Positions 45,069-52,935 of a stretch of 64,000 nt of DNA are shown here, one piece after another. Origin of the DNA: Novosphingobium sp. EMRT-2 (lineage in GTDB: Bacteria; Pseudomonadota; Alphaproteobacteria; Sphingomonadales; Sphingomonadaceae); assembly GCF_005145025.1 (NCBI RefSeq), contig NZ_CP039695.1, positions 3,333,501-3,397,500 of the forward strand. Reading direction: 5' to 3'. How positions within the stretch are numbered: the stretch's first letter is position 1; each line of letters begins with the position of its first letter. The notes under the pieces are model-generated. The model saw nothing but the letters and a program-made list of their open reading frames with translations, searched no databases and was not told the origin of the DNA. A program made the translations under genes and the position numbers.

Positions 45069-46270
45069 GCGATTACGAAGCCTTCCGCGCCCGCGCCCGC
45101 ACGTGGCTGCAATCGGTGGCGGGCGAGTTCGGGCGCGAGGCCCGGCGCGGGCTGGACGTGGAGCAGGATCTGGCGCTGGGCCGGCGCTATCTGGCGGCAC
45201 GGTTCGACGCGGGCTTTGCCGGGATCAACTGGCCCACGGGAATGGGCGGGCAGGGCCTGACCCACATCGAGAAGGTGATCTTCGATACCGAGGAGATGGG
45301 CTTCGGGATGCCCACCGCCTATTTCGGCATCTCGCTGGGGATGCCGGTGCCGATCCTGATGCGCTTCTGCGAGGACAAGGCCTTCGTCAAGGAACGGGTG
45401 CTCAAGGCGCTGCGCGGCGAGGAGATCTGGTGCCAGCTGTTCTCCGAGCCGGCGGGCGGATCGGATCTGGCTGGCCTGCGCACCCGCGCCGAAGTGGACG
45501 GCAACGGCTGGAAGCTGAACGGGCAGAAGGTATGGACCAGCTGGGCGCAATATTGCGACTATGGCGTGATCGTGGCGCGGACCGATCCCACGGTGCCCAA
45601 GCACAAGGGGCTGACCTATTACTGGGTGGACATGAAGGCGCCCGGGGTGGAGGTCCGTCCGATCAAGCTCGCGGGCGGGGACAGCCACGTCAACGAGGTG
45701 TTCTTCGACGATGTGCGGCTGGAGGACAGCCAGCGGATGAGCCCGGTGGGCGGCGGCTTTGCGGTGGCGATGGCGACGCTGATGATCGAGCGCTACGTGG
45801 CGACCGACAGCGGCGGCTTCGGCCCGCATCTCGACCTATTCGTAGACTTGGCGCGCGATGTGGAAGTCAACGGCCGCCCGGCGATCGAGGACGGCCGTGT
45901 CCGTTCGCAGATCGCGCGCAACCACGCGATGCGTGCGGGGCTGGAATCGATCACCACGCGCGCGATGCTGATGATGCAGGCGGGGATGGAACCGGGGCCG
46001 GAAGGCTCGCTGAACAAGCTGGTGGCGGTGCGCAGCCGGCAGAAACTGTCGGAACTGGCGATCGACCTGCAGGGCAACGCCGGCCTCGCGTTCGATCCGC
46101 ATGCCTCGCAGAAGGAGAACTGGACGGCGAGCTGGCTCAACGCGCCCACCGGCCGCATCGCCGGCGGCGCGGACGAGATGCTGCTCAACACCATCGCCGA
46201 ACGCATCCTGGGCCTGCCGCAGGACCATCGCCCGGACAAGGGCGTGCCGTTCAACCAGATCCCCGCATAA
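45065..46270 (+). CDS. Acyl-CoA dehydrogenase (second of three)
   Basis: 401-residue ACAD. Flavin and substrate motifs are WCQLFSEPAGGSDLAGLRT and LNGQKVWTSWAQY. Near the C-terminus the segment usually bearing the catalytic Glu of medium-chain enzymes (YEGT) reads IAGGADEML, so the base, if present, must lie elsewhere, as in long-chain and isovaleryl-type enzymes. The overlap with the preceding ACAD suggests they form one enzyme. The substrate is unknown. Confidence 0.88.
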   Translation: MSDYEAFRARARTWLQSVAGEFGREARRGLDVEQDLALGRRYLAARFDAGFAGINWPTGMGGQGLTHIEKVIFDTEEMGFGMPTAYFGISLGMPVPILMRFCEDKAFVKERVLKALRGEEIWCQLFSEPAGGSDLAGLRTRAEVDGNGWKLNGQKVWTSWAQYCDYGVIVARTDPTVPKHKGLTYYWVDMKAPGVEVRPIKLAGGDSHVNEVFFDDVRLEDSQRMSPVGGGFAVAMATLMIERYVATDSGGFGPHLDLFVDLARDVEVNGRPAIEDGRVRSQIARNHAMRAGLESITTRAMLMMQAGMEPGPEGSLNKLVAVRSRQKLSELAIDLQGNAGLAFDPHASQKENWTASWLNAPTGRIAGGADEMLLNTIAERILGLPQDHRPDKGVPFNQIPA

Positions 46271-46286
46271 GGACGTTACCGCAGGT

Positions 46287-47444
46287 ATGACGGAAAGCGA
46301 GGACATAGCGGAAATCCGCCGCGCGGTGCAGGCGCTGTGCGCGGATTTCCCGGGCGAATACTGGCGGGACAAGGACCGCGACCGGGCCTATCCGGCGGAG
46401 TTCGTGGACGCGCTGACGCGATCGGGCTTCCTCGCCGCGCTGATCCCGCCGGAATACGGCGGCTCGGGCCTAAAGCTCGATGCGGCGGCGGTGATCATGG
46501 AGGAAATTCAGGCATCGGGTTGCAACGGCGCTTCCGCGCACGCGCAGATGTACATCATGAACACGCTGCTGCGCTATGGCAGCGCGGAGCAAAAGCAGCG
46601 CTACCTGCCCGGCATCGCCAGCGGGGAATTGCGGTTGCAGGCGTTCGGCGTCTCGGAGCCGACCAGCGGCACGGACACGCTTTCGCTGCGCACGGTGGCG
46701 GTGCGGGATGGCGACCACTACGTGGTCAACGGCCAGAAAATCTGGACCAGCCGCGCCGAATATTCGGACCTCATGCTGCTGCTGGCGCGCACCACGCCGC
46801 GCGATGCGGTGGCGAAGCGGACCGAAGGGCTTTCGATTTTCCTTGTCGACATGCGCGAGGCGGTGGGCAAGGGCATGACGATCAAGCCGATCCGCACGAT
46901 GATGAACCATTCGACGACGGAGGTGTTCTTTGACGACATGCGCATCCCGACCTCGGCGCTGATCGGCGAGGAGGGGCAAGGCTTCCGCTACATCCTTTCG
47001 GGGATGAACGCCGAGCGCATCCTGATCGCCTCGGAATGCGTGGGCGATGCTAAATGGTTCATCGCGCGGGCCAGCGACTATGCCCGGGAGCGCAAGGTTT
47101 TCGGCCGGTCGATCGGGCAGAACCAGGGCATCCAGTTTCCGATTGCGCGCGCCTATGCGCAGATGCGCGCGGCCGAGCTGATGGTCCACCACGCGGCGCA
47201 GGTCTATGACGGCGGCGGCAATCCGGGTGCGGAGGCGAACATGGCCAAGCTGCTGGCAAGCGAGGCCAGCTGGGCGGCCGCCGATATGTGCGTGCAGACC
47301 TTCGGCGGCTTCGGCTTTGCCGAAGAATACGACGTCGAACGCAAGTTCCGCGAGGCGCGGCTCTATACCGTGGCGCCGATCAGCACCAACCTGATCCTCA
47401 GCTACCTTGCCGAGCATGTGCTGGGGCTGCCGCGCAGCTACTGA
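46287..47444 (+). CDS. Acyl-CoA dehydrogenase (third of three)
   Basis: 385-residue ACAD. The motifs AFGVSEPTSGTDTLSLRT and VNGQKIWTSRAEYSDL bind flavin and substrate; CVQTFGGFGFAEEYDVERKFREARLY is the C-terminal signature. The usual catalytic-Glu position reads VAPISTN. Glu in MNAERILIASE, on the helix used by isovaleryl-CoA dehydrogenase, is a candidate base. It begins 17 bases after the second ACAD, in the same operon. Confidence 0.9.
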   Translation: MTESEDIAEIRRAVQALCADFPGEYWRDKDRDRAYPAEFVDALTRSGFLAALIPPEYGGSGLKLDAAAVIMEEIQASGCNGASAHAQMYIMNTLLRYGSAEQKQRYLPGIASGELRLQAFGVSEPTSGTDTLSLRTVAVRDGDHYVVNGQKIWTSRAEYSDLMLLLARTTPRDAVAKRTEGLSIFLVDMREAVGKGMTIKPIRTMMNHSTTEVFFDDMRIPTSALIGEEGQGFRYILSGMNAERILIASECVGDAKWFIARASDYARERKVFGRSIGQNQGIQFPIARAYAQMRAAELMVHHAAQVYDGGGNPGAEANMAKLLASEASWAAADMCVQTFGGFGFAEEYDVERKFREARLYTVAPISTNLILSYLAEHVLGLPRSY

Positions 47445-47473
47445 TCCTGACGAATACCGAAAGAGGAACGACC

Positions 47474-48454
47474 ATGGCTTTCAAGACGCGCATTACCGAG
47501 ATGCTGGGGATCGAGCATCCGATCGTGCAGGGTGGGATGATGAACGTGGGCTATGCCGAACTGGCGAGCGCGGTTTCGAACGCGGGCGGGCTTGGCATCA
47601 TCACCGCGCTGACTCAGCCGACGCCCGACAAGCTGCGCGAGGAGATCGAGCGGACCCGGGCGATGACCGACAAGCCGTTCGGCGTGAACATGACGATCTT
47701 CCCGACGGTCAATTCGCCCGACTACAAGGCCTATGCGCAGGCGATCATCGATGGCGGCGTGAAGATCGTGGAAACGGCGGGCACGCAGGCGGTGCGCGAG
47801 ATCTGGGAAATGCTCAAGCCGCACGGCGTGACCATCCTGCACAAGTGCACGGCGGTGCGCCACGCGCTTTCGGCGGAGAAGGCGGGGTGCGACATCATCT
47901 CGATCGACGGCTTCGAGTGCGCGGGCCATCCCGGCGAGGACGACATTCCCGGCCTGATCCTGATCCCGGCGGCGGCGGACAAGGTGAAGATTCCGCTGCT
48001 CGCCTCGGGCGGGTTCGGCGATGGGCGCGGGCTTGTCGCGGCGCTGAGCCTGGGCGCCGAAGGGATCAACATGGGCACTCGGTTCTGCGCGACCAAGGAA
48101 GCGCCGATTCATGACAACGTGAAGCAGGCCTATGTCGAGAATGACGAGCGCGGCAGCTTCCTGATCTTCCGCAATTTCAAGAATACCGCGCGCGTGGGAC
48201 GCAGCGCCGTTTCGGAAGAGGTGGTACGACGCCTGTCGCAGCCCGATGCGGTGTTCGAGGACGTGCGCGAACTGGTTTCGGGCGTGGCCGGCAAGGAGCT
48301 TCTCCAGACCGGCGATTTGACCAAGGGCGTGTTCTGGGCCGGCATGGTCCAGGGCCTGATCCACGATGTGCCGACCTGCCAGGAACTGATTTCGCGCATT
48401 GTTGCAGATGCCGAAGACATCATCCGCCAGAAGCTCGATCGCTTCATCGCCTGA
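47474..48454 (+). CDS. NPD/nitronate-monooxygenase-like flavin oxidoreductase
   Basis: 326-residue TIM-barrel FMN protein. It opens LGIEHPIVQGGMMNVGYAELASAVSNAGGLG; the FMN-phosphate region is LLASGGFGDGRGLVAALSLGAEGINMGTRF. Many relatives are called nitronate monooxygenase, but members within acyl-CoA operons, such as IpdC of steroid ring degradation, act on CoA thioesters. Sitting 30 bases after three ACAD genes, it more likely reduces or isomerises a CoA intermediate. GAGGAAC precedes the ATG at 47474. Confidence 0.85.
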   Translation: MAFKTRITEMLGIEHPIVQGGMMNVGYAELASAVSNAGGLGIITALTQPTPDKLREEIERTRAMTDKPFGVNMTIFPTVNSPDYKAYAQAIIDGGVKIVETAGTQAVREIWEMLKPHGVTILHKCTAVRHALSAEKAGCDIISIDGFECAGHPGEDDIPGLILIPAAADKVKIPLLASGGFGDGRGLVAALSLGAEGINMGTRFCATKEAPIHDNVKQAYVENDERGSFLIFRNFKNTARVGRSAVSEEVVRRLSQPDAVFEDVRELVSGVAGKELLQTGDLTKGVFWAGMVQGLIHDVPTCQELISRIVADAEDIIRQKLDRFIA

Positions 48455-48502
48455 GGTGACGCCATGCCGCGCGCGCCGTCGGCACGCGTGGCGCTTCGGG
48501 CA

Positions 48503-48531
48503 CTGACGCACGGCCCGAGGCCCGCTATAAC
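48503..48531 (+). promoter_or_regulatory. Possible sigma-70-type promoter for the glycosyltransferase gene
   Basis: CTGACG at 48503-48508 and TATAAC at 48526-48531 are separated by 17 bases, 53 bases before the TTG start. The -35 match is partial (4 of 6). Confidence 0.35.
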
Positions 48532-48583
48532 CTCGCCTTGATGCCGCGCCGCAACCACGGGGCGGCCAGGGGGGAGCGGGCCT

Positions 48584-49801
48584 TTGTCGGAAATGCCGGT
48601 GCCGAAGATGAAGATCCTCTGGGCCAGCGTGTTCAGCCTGCTCGACACGTCAAGCGGCGCGGCGATCGCGATCCGCGAAATGCTGATGCAACTCGTCCGC
48701 CGGGGCCACGATGTCGATATTCTCGGGGCAACCGTTTTCGATCATCCGGCGGGTGTTTCGCGCATCGCCGATTCCTGGGATCAGGTCCGGGAGCGCACGG
48801 GCCAGTGGGTGAACGTGGACGATGGCGTGCTCAGGCACCGGCTCTATGTAACCGGAGAGATCGTCCGGCCGCTGCTCACGTCGCGCGAGGAAGGGGCCTG
48901 GCACGAGGCGTTGCTGGGCCGGTTGGAGGCGTTCGCGCCGGATATCGTGTTCTTCTATGGCGGCCAGACGCTGGAGATGCTGACCGCGATTGACGCGCAG
49001 CGGGCCGGAGCGGGCGTGGCCGCCTATATCGGCAATGGGCATTTCCACGGCAAGCGCTGGTGCCGGGATGTCGATCTGCTGCTGACCGCCAGCGAGACCA
49101 ACGCCGCGTTCTATCGGGAGCGCGAAGGTTACGAAGTGTGCCCGGTCGGCGTGTTCATCGATCCTGCCACCGTGGTGGCGCCAGACCAGCGGCCGGACCG
49201 GATCCTGTTCGTCAACCCGACCCTGGAGAAAGGGGCGGCCGTTGTCTGCCGCATGGCCATGCTGCTGGAACGCCGCCGGCCGGACATCGTCTTCGAGGTG
49301 GTGGAGGCGCGCGGCAAGTGGCAGGACATCGTCCGGCTGGTGACGGCCACGTTCGGGGAACCCCGCGACAGCCTTTCGAACGTGGTGATAACCCGGAACA
49401 CGGTGGACATGCGGCCCGTCTATGGCCGTGCGCGCTGCCTGCTGGTGCCGACGCTGTGCTGGGAAAGCGCGGGGCGGGTGATCGTGGAAGCCATGCTCAA
49501 CGGCATTCCGCCGATCGTCAGCAACCGGGGCGGGCCGCCGGAAATGCTGGGCGAAGGCGGTTTGCGCATCGAGTTTCCGCCGGCCTGTTACGAGCCGCCC
49601 TATACCGAGCTTCCCGGCGACCGCTTCCTCGAACAGATCATCGAGAAGATCGTGGCGTTTGTCGACGATCCCGGCTTCCATGGCCACTTTTCGAACCACG
49701 CCCGCCGATTGGCCGCAACGACGCACGATATTCGCCACAATACCGATGCCCTGGAGCGGGAATTTGCCGCGCTCGTGGCCCGGCGCAAGGGCGGTGCCTG
49801 A
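48584..49801 (+). CDS. Glycosyltransferase, GT4-like
   Basis: 405-residue GT-B fold protein. The N-terminal half has SLLDTSSGAAIAIREMLMQLVRRGHDVDILG; the C-terminal donor-binding half has RILFVNPTLEKGAAVVCRM and CWESAGRVIVEAMLNGIPPIVSNRGGPPEML, where the E-x7-E-like motif of GT4 enzymes lies. The TTG at 48584 is used, with AGGGGGGAG 6-8 bases upstream; ATG codons at 48593 and 48608 are alternatives. No other sugar genes adjoin it, so donor and acceptor are unknown. Confidence 0.8.
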   Translation: MSEMPVPKMKILWASVFSLLDTSSGAAIAIREMLMQLVRRGHDVDILGATVFDHPAGVSRIADSWDQVRERTGQWVNVDDGVLRHRLYVTGEIVRPLLTSREEGAWHEALLGRLEAFAPDIVFFYGGQTLEMLTAIDAQRAGAGVAAYIGNGHFHGKRWCRDVDLLLTASETNAAFYREREGYEVCPVGVFIDPATVVAPDQRPDRILFVNPTLEKGAAVVCRMAMLLERRRPDIVFEVVEARGKWQDIVRLVTATFGEPRDSLSNVVITRNTVDMRPVYGRARCLLVPTLCWESAGRVIVEAMLNGIPPIVSNRGGPPEMLGEGGLRIEFPPACYEPPYTELPGDRFLEQIIEKIVAFVDDPGFHGHFSNHARRLAATTHDIRHNTDALEREFAALVARRKGGA

Positions 49802-49834
49802 TAAATCCCTGGACGGAAAATACGGACACCTCTA

Positions 49835-49849
49835 GTTAGGGTTGCTAAC
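49835..49849. promoter_or_regulatory. GTTAG-N5-CTAAC inverted repeat upstream of the CmcJ-like gene
   Basis: GTTAG at 49835-49839 and CTAAC at 49845-49849 are perfect arms around GGTTG, within a short AT-richer stretch. It ends 26 bases before the ATG at 49876, so a bound TetR- or MarR-type repressor would block the promoter. No such regulator gene is adjacent. Confidence 0.45.
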
Positions 49850-49875
49850 AAAATAGGGGAAAGGGGTGCCCGGCG

Positions 49876-50802
49876 ATGGGTAGCATGGTGGAGCCGATCG
49901 AAGCCGATGCGATCGAGGATGGCGCGCGCGCGGCGCCGGCGCTGATCCGCTATCTGGCGGAAGGCGACTATGTGACGCGCCGCTATGTGAGCCAGGGCGC
50001 CGAGATCAACACCGGCGACTATGTCGACCATGCGACGGTGGTGCGTGACGGGATGCCGATCCGCGATCACTTCACGCTCGATCGTCACGGCTTCATGATC
50101 GGCCGGCATCGCTCCGCCATCGCCGATTTTCAAAGCAAGGCGGCGGTGGACGCGGGCTATCTGCGCGAAGTGGAGGAACTGGTCGCGCGGATGTGCGGGG
50201 CGGACCGCGTGGCGGCGCAAGGATGGATGATCCGCACATCGGCCGATCTCAGCGCGCGGGCAAAAGAGAAGGTGGAGAACTATCGGCACGCCGGCGGCAT
50301 CCAGCCCCCGGCGGGCGAGGCGCATGTCGACTACAACGAGATCACCGGCCGCCGGGCGGCAGCGCGCATCCACGCGCAGGCCTTTCCCGACGCGCCCGAC
50401 TACGCCCGCTACATCTGCTTCTCGCTGTGGCGCACGTTCTCGCCGGGGCCGCAGGACTGGCCGCTGGCGGTATGCGACGGGCGCACGGTGCGCGACGAGG
50501 AAACCGCCTCTAACACGCTGTTCGTGGTCGATGAATTCCCGATCGGCGATGCGCTGACGGCGCCGGTGGAGGGCGAGGAGGACATGATCGCCGCCACGAT
50601 CTTCCGCTACCGGCCGCGCCACCGCTGGTGGTATTTCTCGAACATGGCGGCCGATGACGTGCTGCTGTTCAAGTTCCAGGACAGCGACCATTCCGTGACC
50701 TGGCGCTGCCCGCACACCGCGTTCCACGATACCAGCCTGCCCGATGCGAAGACCCGCTCCAGCATCGAAGTGCGCTGCGTGGCCTATTTTGACCGGGCCT
50801 AG
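49876..50802 (+). CDS. CmcJ/NvfI-like oxidoreductase (putative non-haem iron oxygenase)
   Basis: 308 residues resembling the CmcJ/NvfI/GA4-desaturase family, mostly fungal and actinobacterial enzymes of secondary metabolism. Visible family segments: AHVDYNEITGRRAA (HxD, likely iron ligands, near 150-163), FSLWRTFSPGPQDWPLAVCD, WWYFSNMAADDVLLFKFQDSD, and CPHTAFHDTSLPDAKTRSSIEVRC with the second His. It would use Fe(II) and 2-oxoglutarate to hydroxylate or desaturate a small molecule. It stands alone with a palindrome before it. Confidence 0.75.
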   Translation: MGSMVEPIEADAIEDGARAAPALIRYLAEGDYVTRRYVSQGAEINTGDYVDHATVVRDGMPIRDHFTLDRHGFMIGRHRSAIADFQSKAAVDAGYLREVEELVARMCGADRVAAQGWMIRTSADLSARAKEKVENYRHAGGIQPPAGEAHVDYNEITGRRAAARIHAQAFPDAPDYARYICFSLWRTFSPGPQDWPLAVCDGRTVRDEETASNTLFVVDEFPIGDALTAPVEGEEDMIAATIFRYRPRHRWWYFSNMAADDVLLFKFQDSDHSVTWRCPHTAFHDTSLPDAKTRSSIEVRCVAYFDRA

Positions 50803-50910
50803 GCGGCGGGGATAAAGCCCGGCTATCCCGCTGCGAACGATTTCGCGCTATTCACCCCGCGGCGGCACGGCTAGGGGCCGGTGTCGCACACCCGCCACCC
50901 GGGAGATGGC

Positions 50911-51192
50911 ATGATACTGTTCAGGGGCCACGAGACACACTCGCGCTCACTCATCAAAGGCATCAGCTGGCGCGCGCTCGGCAGCATCGATACCTTCCTG
51001 CTAAGCTGGTTCTTCACCAGCAACGCCAAGGCGGCCGGCGCCATCGCCAGCACCGAGATCATCACCAAGATCCTGCTCTACTATTTCCACGAACGCGCGT
51101 GGGCCTCGGTCAACTGGGGCGCCAAGCGCGAACCGGAGGCCGAGGAGGGCGATGTGCTGGCCGGTATCGTCAGCGGCGCCGACGCGACCTGA
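50911..51192 (+). CDS. DUF2061 membrane protein
   Basis: 93 residues. The motif RSLIKGISWRALGSIDTFLLSWFFT (about 12-36) and KILLYYFHERAWASVNWG are typical of DUF2061, small proteins with two membrane segments and unknown role, often near sulfur or nucleotide genes. The ATG at 50911 is chosen because GGGAG lies 5 bases upstream; an in-frame GTG at 50881 is less likely. Confidence 0.85.
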   Translation: MILFRGHETHSRSLIKGISWRALGSIDTFLLSWFFTSNAKAAGAIASTEIITKILLYYFHERAWASVNWGAKREPEAEEGDVLAGIVSGADAT

Positions 51193-51228
51193 CTTGACCT
51201 TGCGCGCCATTGCGGACAACGAGAGCCA

Positions 51229-51717
51229 ATGATCGATCCCCGCCATTTCCGCGACGTTCTGGGCACCTATCCTACCGGTGTCTGCGTGATTACCGCCGTT
51301 GACGCGGAGGGTCATCGCAGCGGGCTGGTGGTCGGCTCGTTCACGTCGATTTCGCTCGATCCGCCGCTGGTGGGCTTCTTCCCCGACAAGCGCTCAGGGA
51401 CCTGGCCGAAGATCGCCGCGATTGGGCGCTTCTGCGTGAACGTGCTGGGCGCGGATCAGCTTGACCTGTGCCGCCGCTTCGCTTCGAAGGCGGACGACAA
51501 GTTCGCGGAACTCGCGCACGGCCACACGCCGTCGGGCCAGCCGCTGCTGGACGACGCCATCGCGTGGATCGACTGTGCGGTGGAGCGAGTCGAGGATATC
51601 GGCGATCACTGGCTGGTTGTCGGCGCGGTGGAGGCGATGGAGCGCCGCGAACATGGCACGCCGCTGCTGTTCTTCCGCGGCCAGTATCATGATCTCGTCT
51701 GTCTTCAGGACAGCTGA
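51229..51717 (+). CDS. Flavin reductase family protein
   Basis: 162-residue FMN-binding split-barrel protein. Signatures: HFRDVLGTYPTGVCVITAVDAEGHRSGLVVGSFTSISLDPPLVGFF and WIDCAVERVEDIGDHWLVVGAVE. It would reduce flavin with NAD(P)H to supply a monooxygenase, or act as a flavoprotein in its own right. It starts 36 bases after the DUF2061 gene. Its partner oxygenase is not evident. Confidence 0.88.
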   Translation: MIDPRHFRDVLGTYPTGVCVITAVDAEGHRSGLVVGSFTSISLDPPLVGFFPDKRSGTWPKIAAIGRFCVNVLGADQLDLCRRFASKADDKFAELAHGHTPSGQPLLDDAIAWIDCAVERVEDIGDHWLVVGAVEAMERREHGTPLLFFRGQYHDLVCLQDS

Positions 51718-51789
51718 CCGGCGCGCGATGGAAGCGGGGGCCGGAAAAATTCCCCACGCCCGAAATTTTTTGCAGATGCGCTCCCGTTT

Positions 51790-51803
51790 TTGACTTGCGT
51801 CAA
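51790..51803. promoter_or_regulatory. FNR/FixK-type box upstream of the candidate small RNA
   Basis: TTGACTTGCGTCAA has perfect TTGAC/GTCAA arms around four bases and matches the FNR/FixK consensus TTGAY-N4-RTCAA. No protein gene starts within 270 bases; the next transcribed-looking element is the terminated stretch directly downstream. Confidence 0.75.
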
Positions 51804-51837
51804 GGTGGGGAGGACCGACCCAGGGCATTCCTTGGGC

Positions 51838-51926
51838 GTCGAAAGGAAGCAGCAACGCCACCCGTTGGGGTTTCCTTCCGTGATTTCTCCCCAACTCGGG
51901 CGGTCGTGAGGCCGCCCTTCTTTTTT
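51838..51926 (+). ncRNA. Candidate FNR-controlled small RNA (or fnr leader/attenuator)
   Basis: The start is estimated as 41 bases past the centre of the FNR box; the end is the T-run of the terminator. Within it, CAACG (51853-51857) pairs with CGTTG (51863-51867), and GGAAG (51845-51849) with CTTCC (51875-51879). Alternatively GTTGGGG (51864-51870) pairs with CCCCAAC (51889-51895). The CU-rich unpaired stretch TTTCTCCCC could pair with ribosome-binding sites. No -10 element is convincing. It could instead be a terminated leader of fnr. Confidence 0.5.
51898..51926 (+). terminator. Intrinsic terminator upstream of fnr
   Basis: GGGCGG at 51898-51903 pairs with CCGCCC at 51912-51917 around an 8-base loop, followed by TTCTTTTTT at 51918-51926. 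This is the best Rho-independent terminator in the window. It cannot end the flavin reductase message alone, since it lies 180 bases after that gene and downstream of an FNR box. Confidence 0.8.
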
Positions 51927-52079
51927 GTGGTCCGGACTGACCCGGTTCGCATATCCGAAAATAGAGCGACGGGTATTCGCCCAAGCGCGGTCTCCCTTAG
52001 CAATCAGGGGGTTGCGCAACCGTCAAATACGACGCAAGTGTGATTGTCGTGGTTGGGGGAAGATGATAGGCGGGCCGTC

Positions 52080-52775
52080 ATGTCTTCGTGTGAAACCTGC
52101 GTCGTCCGCAATCGGGCCATCTGCTCGGGGCTGGACAATAAGGAAATCACCGCTCTTAATTCGATGGGGCGGCGGCGTTCCGTGTCGGCGGGGGAACCGC
52201 TGATCTGGGAGGATGACGATTCCCTTCTTGTCGCCAACGTCATCGATGGCGTCCTCAAGCTGGTCACCAGCACAGAGGACGGGCGCGAGCAGATTGTGGG
52301 CGTGGCCTATCCTTCCGACTTCATCGGCCGCCCGTTTGGCCAGACCAGCCGGGCCAGCGTCGTCGCGCTGACGGACGCGCGCGTCTGCGTATTCGCGCGC
52401 AACGATTTCGACCGCTTCGCGCGCGAGCATCCCGAACTGGAGCACAAGCTGCTGGAGCGCACGCTGTCCGAACTGGATCGCACGCGGTCCTGGATGATGC
52501 TGCTGGGGCGCAAGACCGCACCCGAAAAGATCGCGACATTCCTGCTGGAAATGTCGGAGCGGCTCGCCGAAACGGGCTGCCAGCCGAGCTTCGGTCCGGC
52601 CAAGCGGTTCAGCCTGCCGTTTTCGCGGCAGCAGGTGGCCGATGTGCTGGGGCTGACGATCGAGACGGTGAGCCGTCAGTTCACCAAGCTCAAGAACGAT
52701 GGCGTGATCGAACTGCCATCGCGGCGCGAGGTGGAGATCGTCAATCGCGGAGCATTGCTCGCGCTCGCGGGATAA
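52080..52775 (+). CDS. fnrL: Fnr/FixK-family oxygen-responsive regulator (FnrL type)
   Basis: 231-residue CRP/FNR-family activator. Cys4, Cys7 and Cys15 (C-x2-C-x7-C) plus Cys103 in ARVCVF form the FnrL-type [4Fe-4S] ligand set, so the protein should sense oxygen directly. The cyclic-nucleotide-like barrel spans about 25-120, a long dimer helix 115-145, and the DNA-binding helix reads LPFSRQQVADVLGLTIETVSRQFTKLK, with the E-x2-S-R that reads TTGAT half-sites. The ATG at 52080 follows AGGCGG. Likely targets nearby are ompW, the cco operon and the candidate RNA. Confidence 0.93.
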   Translation: MSSCETCVVRNRAICSGLDNKEITALNSMGRRRSVSAGEPLIWEDDDSLLVANVIDGVLKLVTSTEDGREQIVGVAYPSDFIGRPFGQTSRASVVALTDARVCVFARNDFDRFAREHPELEHKLLERTLSELDRTRSWMMLLGRKTAPEKIATFLLEMSERLAETGCQPSFGPAKRFSLPFSRQQVADVLGLTIETVSRQFTKLKNDGVIELPSRREVEIVNRGALLALAG

Positions 52776-52824
52776 TCGGTTCGCCGCACGGCGCGCTTTG
52801 CTCAGCGGCGTATTTCGGAAGTGA

Positions 52825-52873
52825 CGAGCGGGCCGAACCGAGGCGATCCCAGAACCCCTGTTCGACCCGCTCG
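52825..52873. terminator. Hairpin between convergent fnr and ompW genes
   Basis: CGAGCGGG at 52825-52832 plus GAAC at 52835-52838 pair with GTTC at 52860-52863 plus CCCGCTCG at 52866-52873, a 12-pair stem with one 2-by-2 internal loop and a 21-base loop. There is no T-run on either side, so it may act as a bidirectional, weak terminator. Confidence 0.4.
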
Positions 52874-52884
52874 CCGCCCTTCCG

Positions 52885-52922
52885 GTCCGCCCCGCGCGTG
52901 GGTTGCGGGGCAGCGGCCGGAC
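52885..52922. terminator. Second hairpin between convergent fnr and ompW genes
   Basis: GCCCCGC at 52889-52895 pairs with GCGGGGC at 52905-52911, extended by GTCC (52885-52888) with GGAC (52919-52922) across an asymmetric bulge. It ends 14 bases before the ompW stop codon, on the strand leaving ompW. No T-run. Confidence 0.35.
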
Positions 52923-52935
52923 GGGAAGCCCTGGA

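Larger units (their letters stand above)
51718..52079. other. 362-base gap between flavin reductase and fnr genes
   Basis: No convincing protein gene lies here on either strand. The gap holds an FNR-type box (51790-51803), a structured stretch ending in an intrinsic terminator (51838-51926), and the fnr promoter region. The last includes the 12-bp perfect palindrome GGTTGCGCAACC at 52010-52021, 59 bases before fnr, of unknown role. Confidence 0.7.

Noticed and set aside
52012..52026. TTGCGCAACCGTCAA before fnr as an FNR box
   Set aside because: The spacing between TTG and CAA is nine bases, not eight; the overlapping palindrome GGTTGCGCAACC is of a different form.
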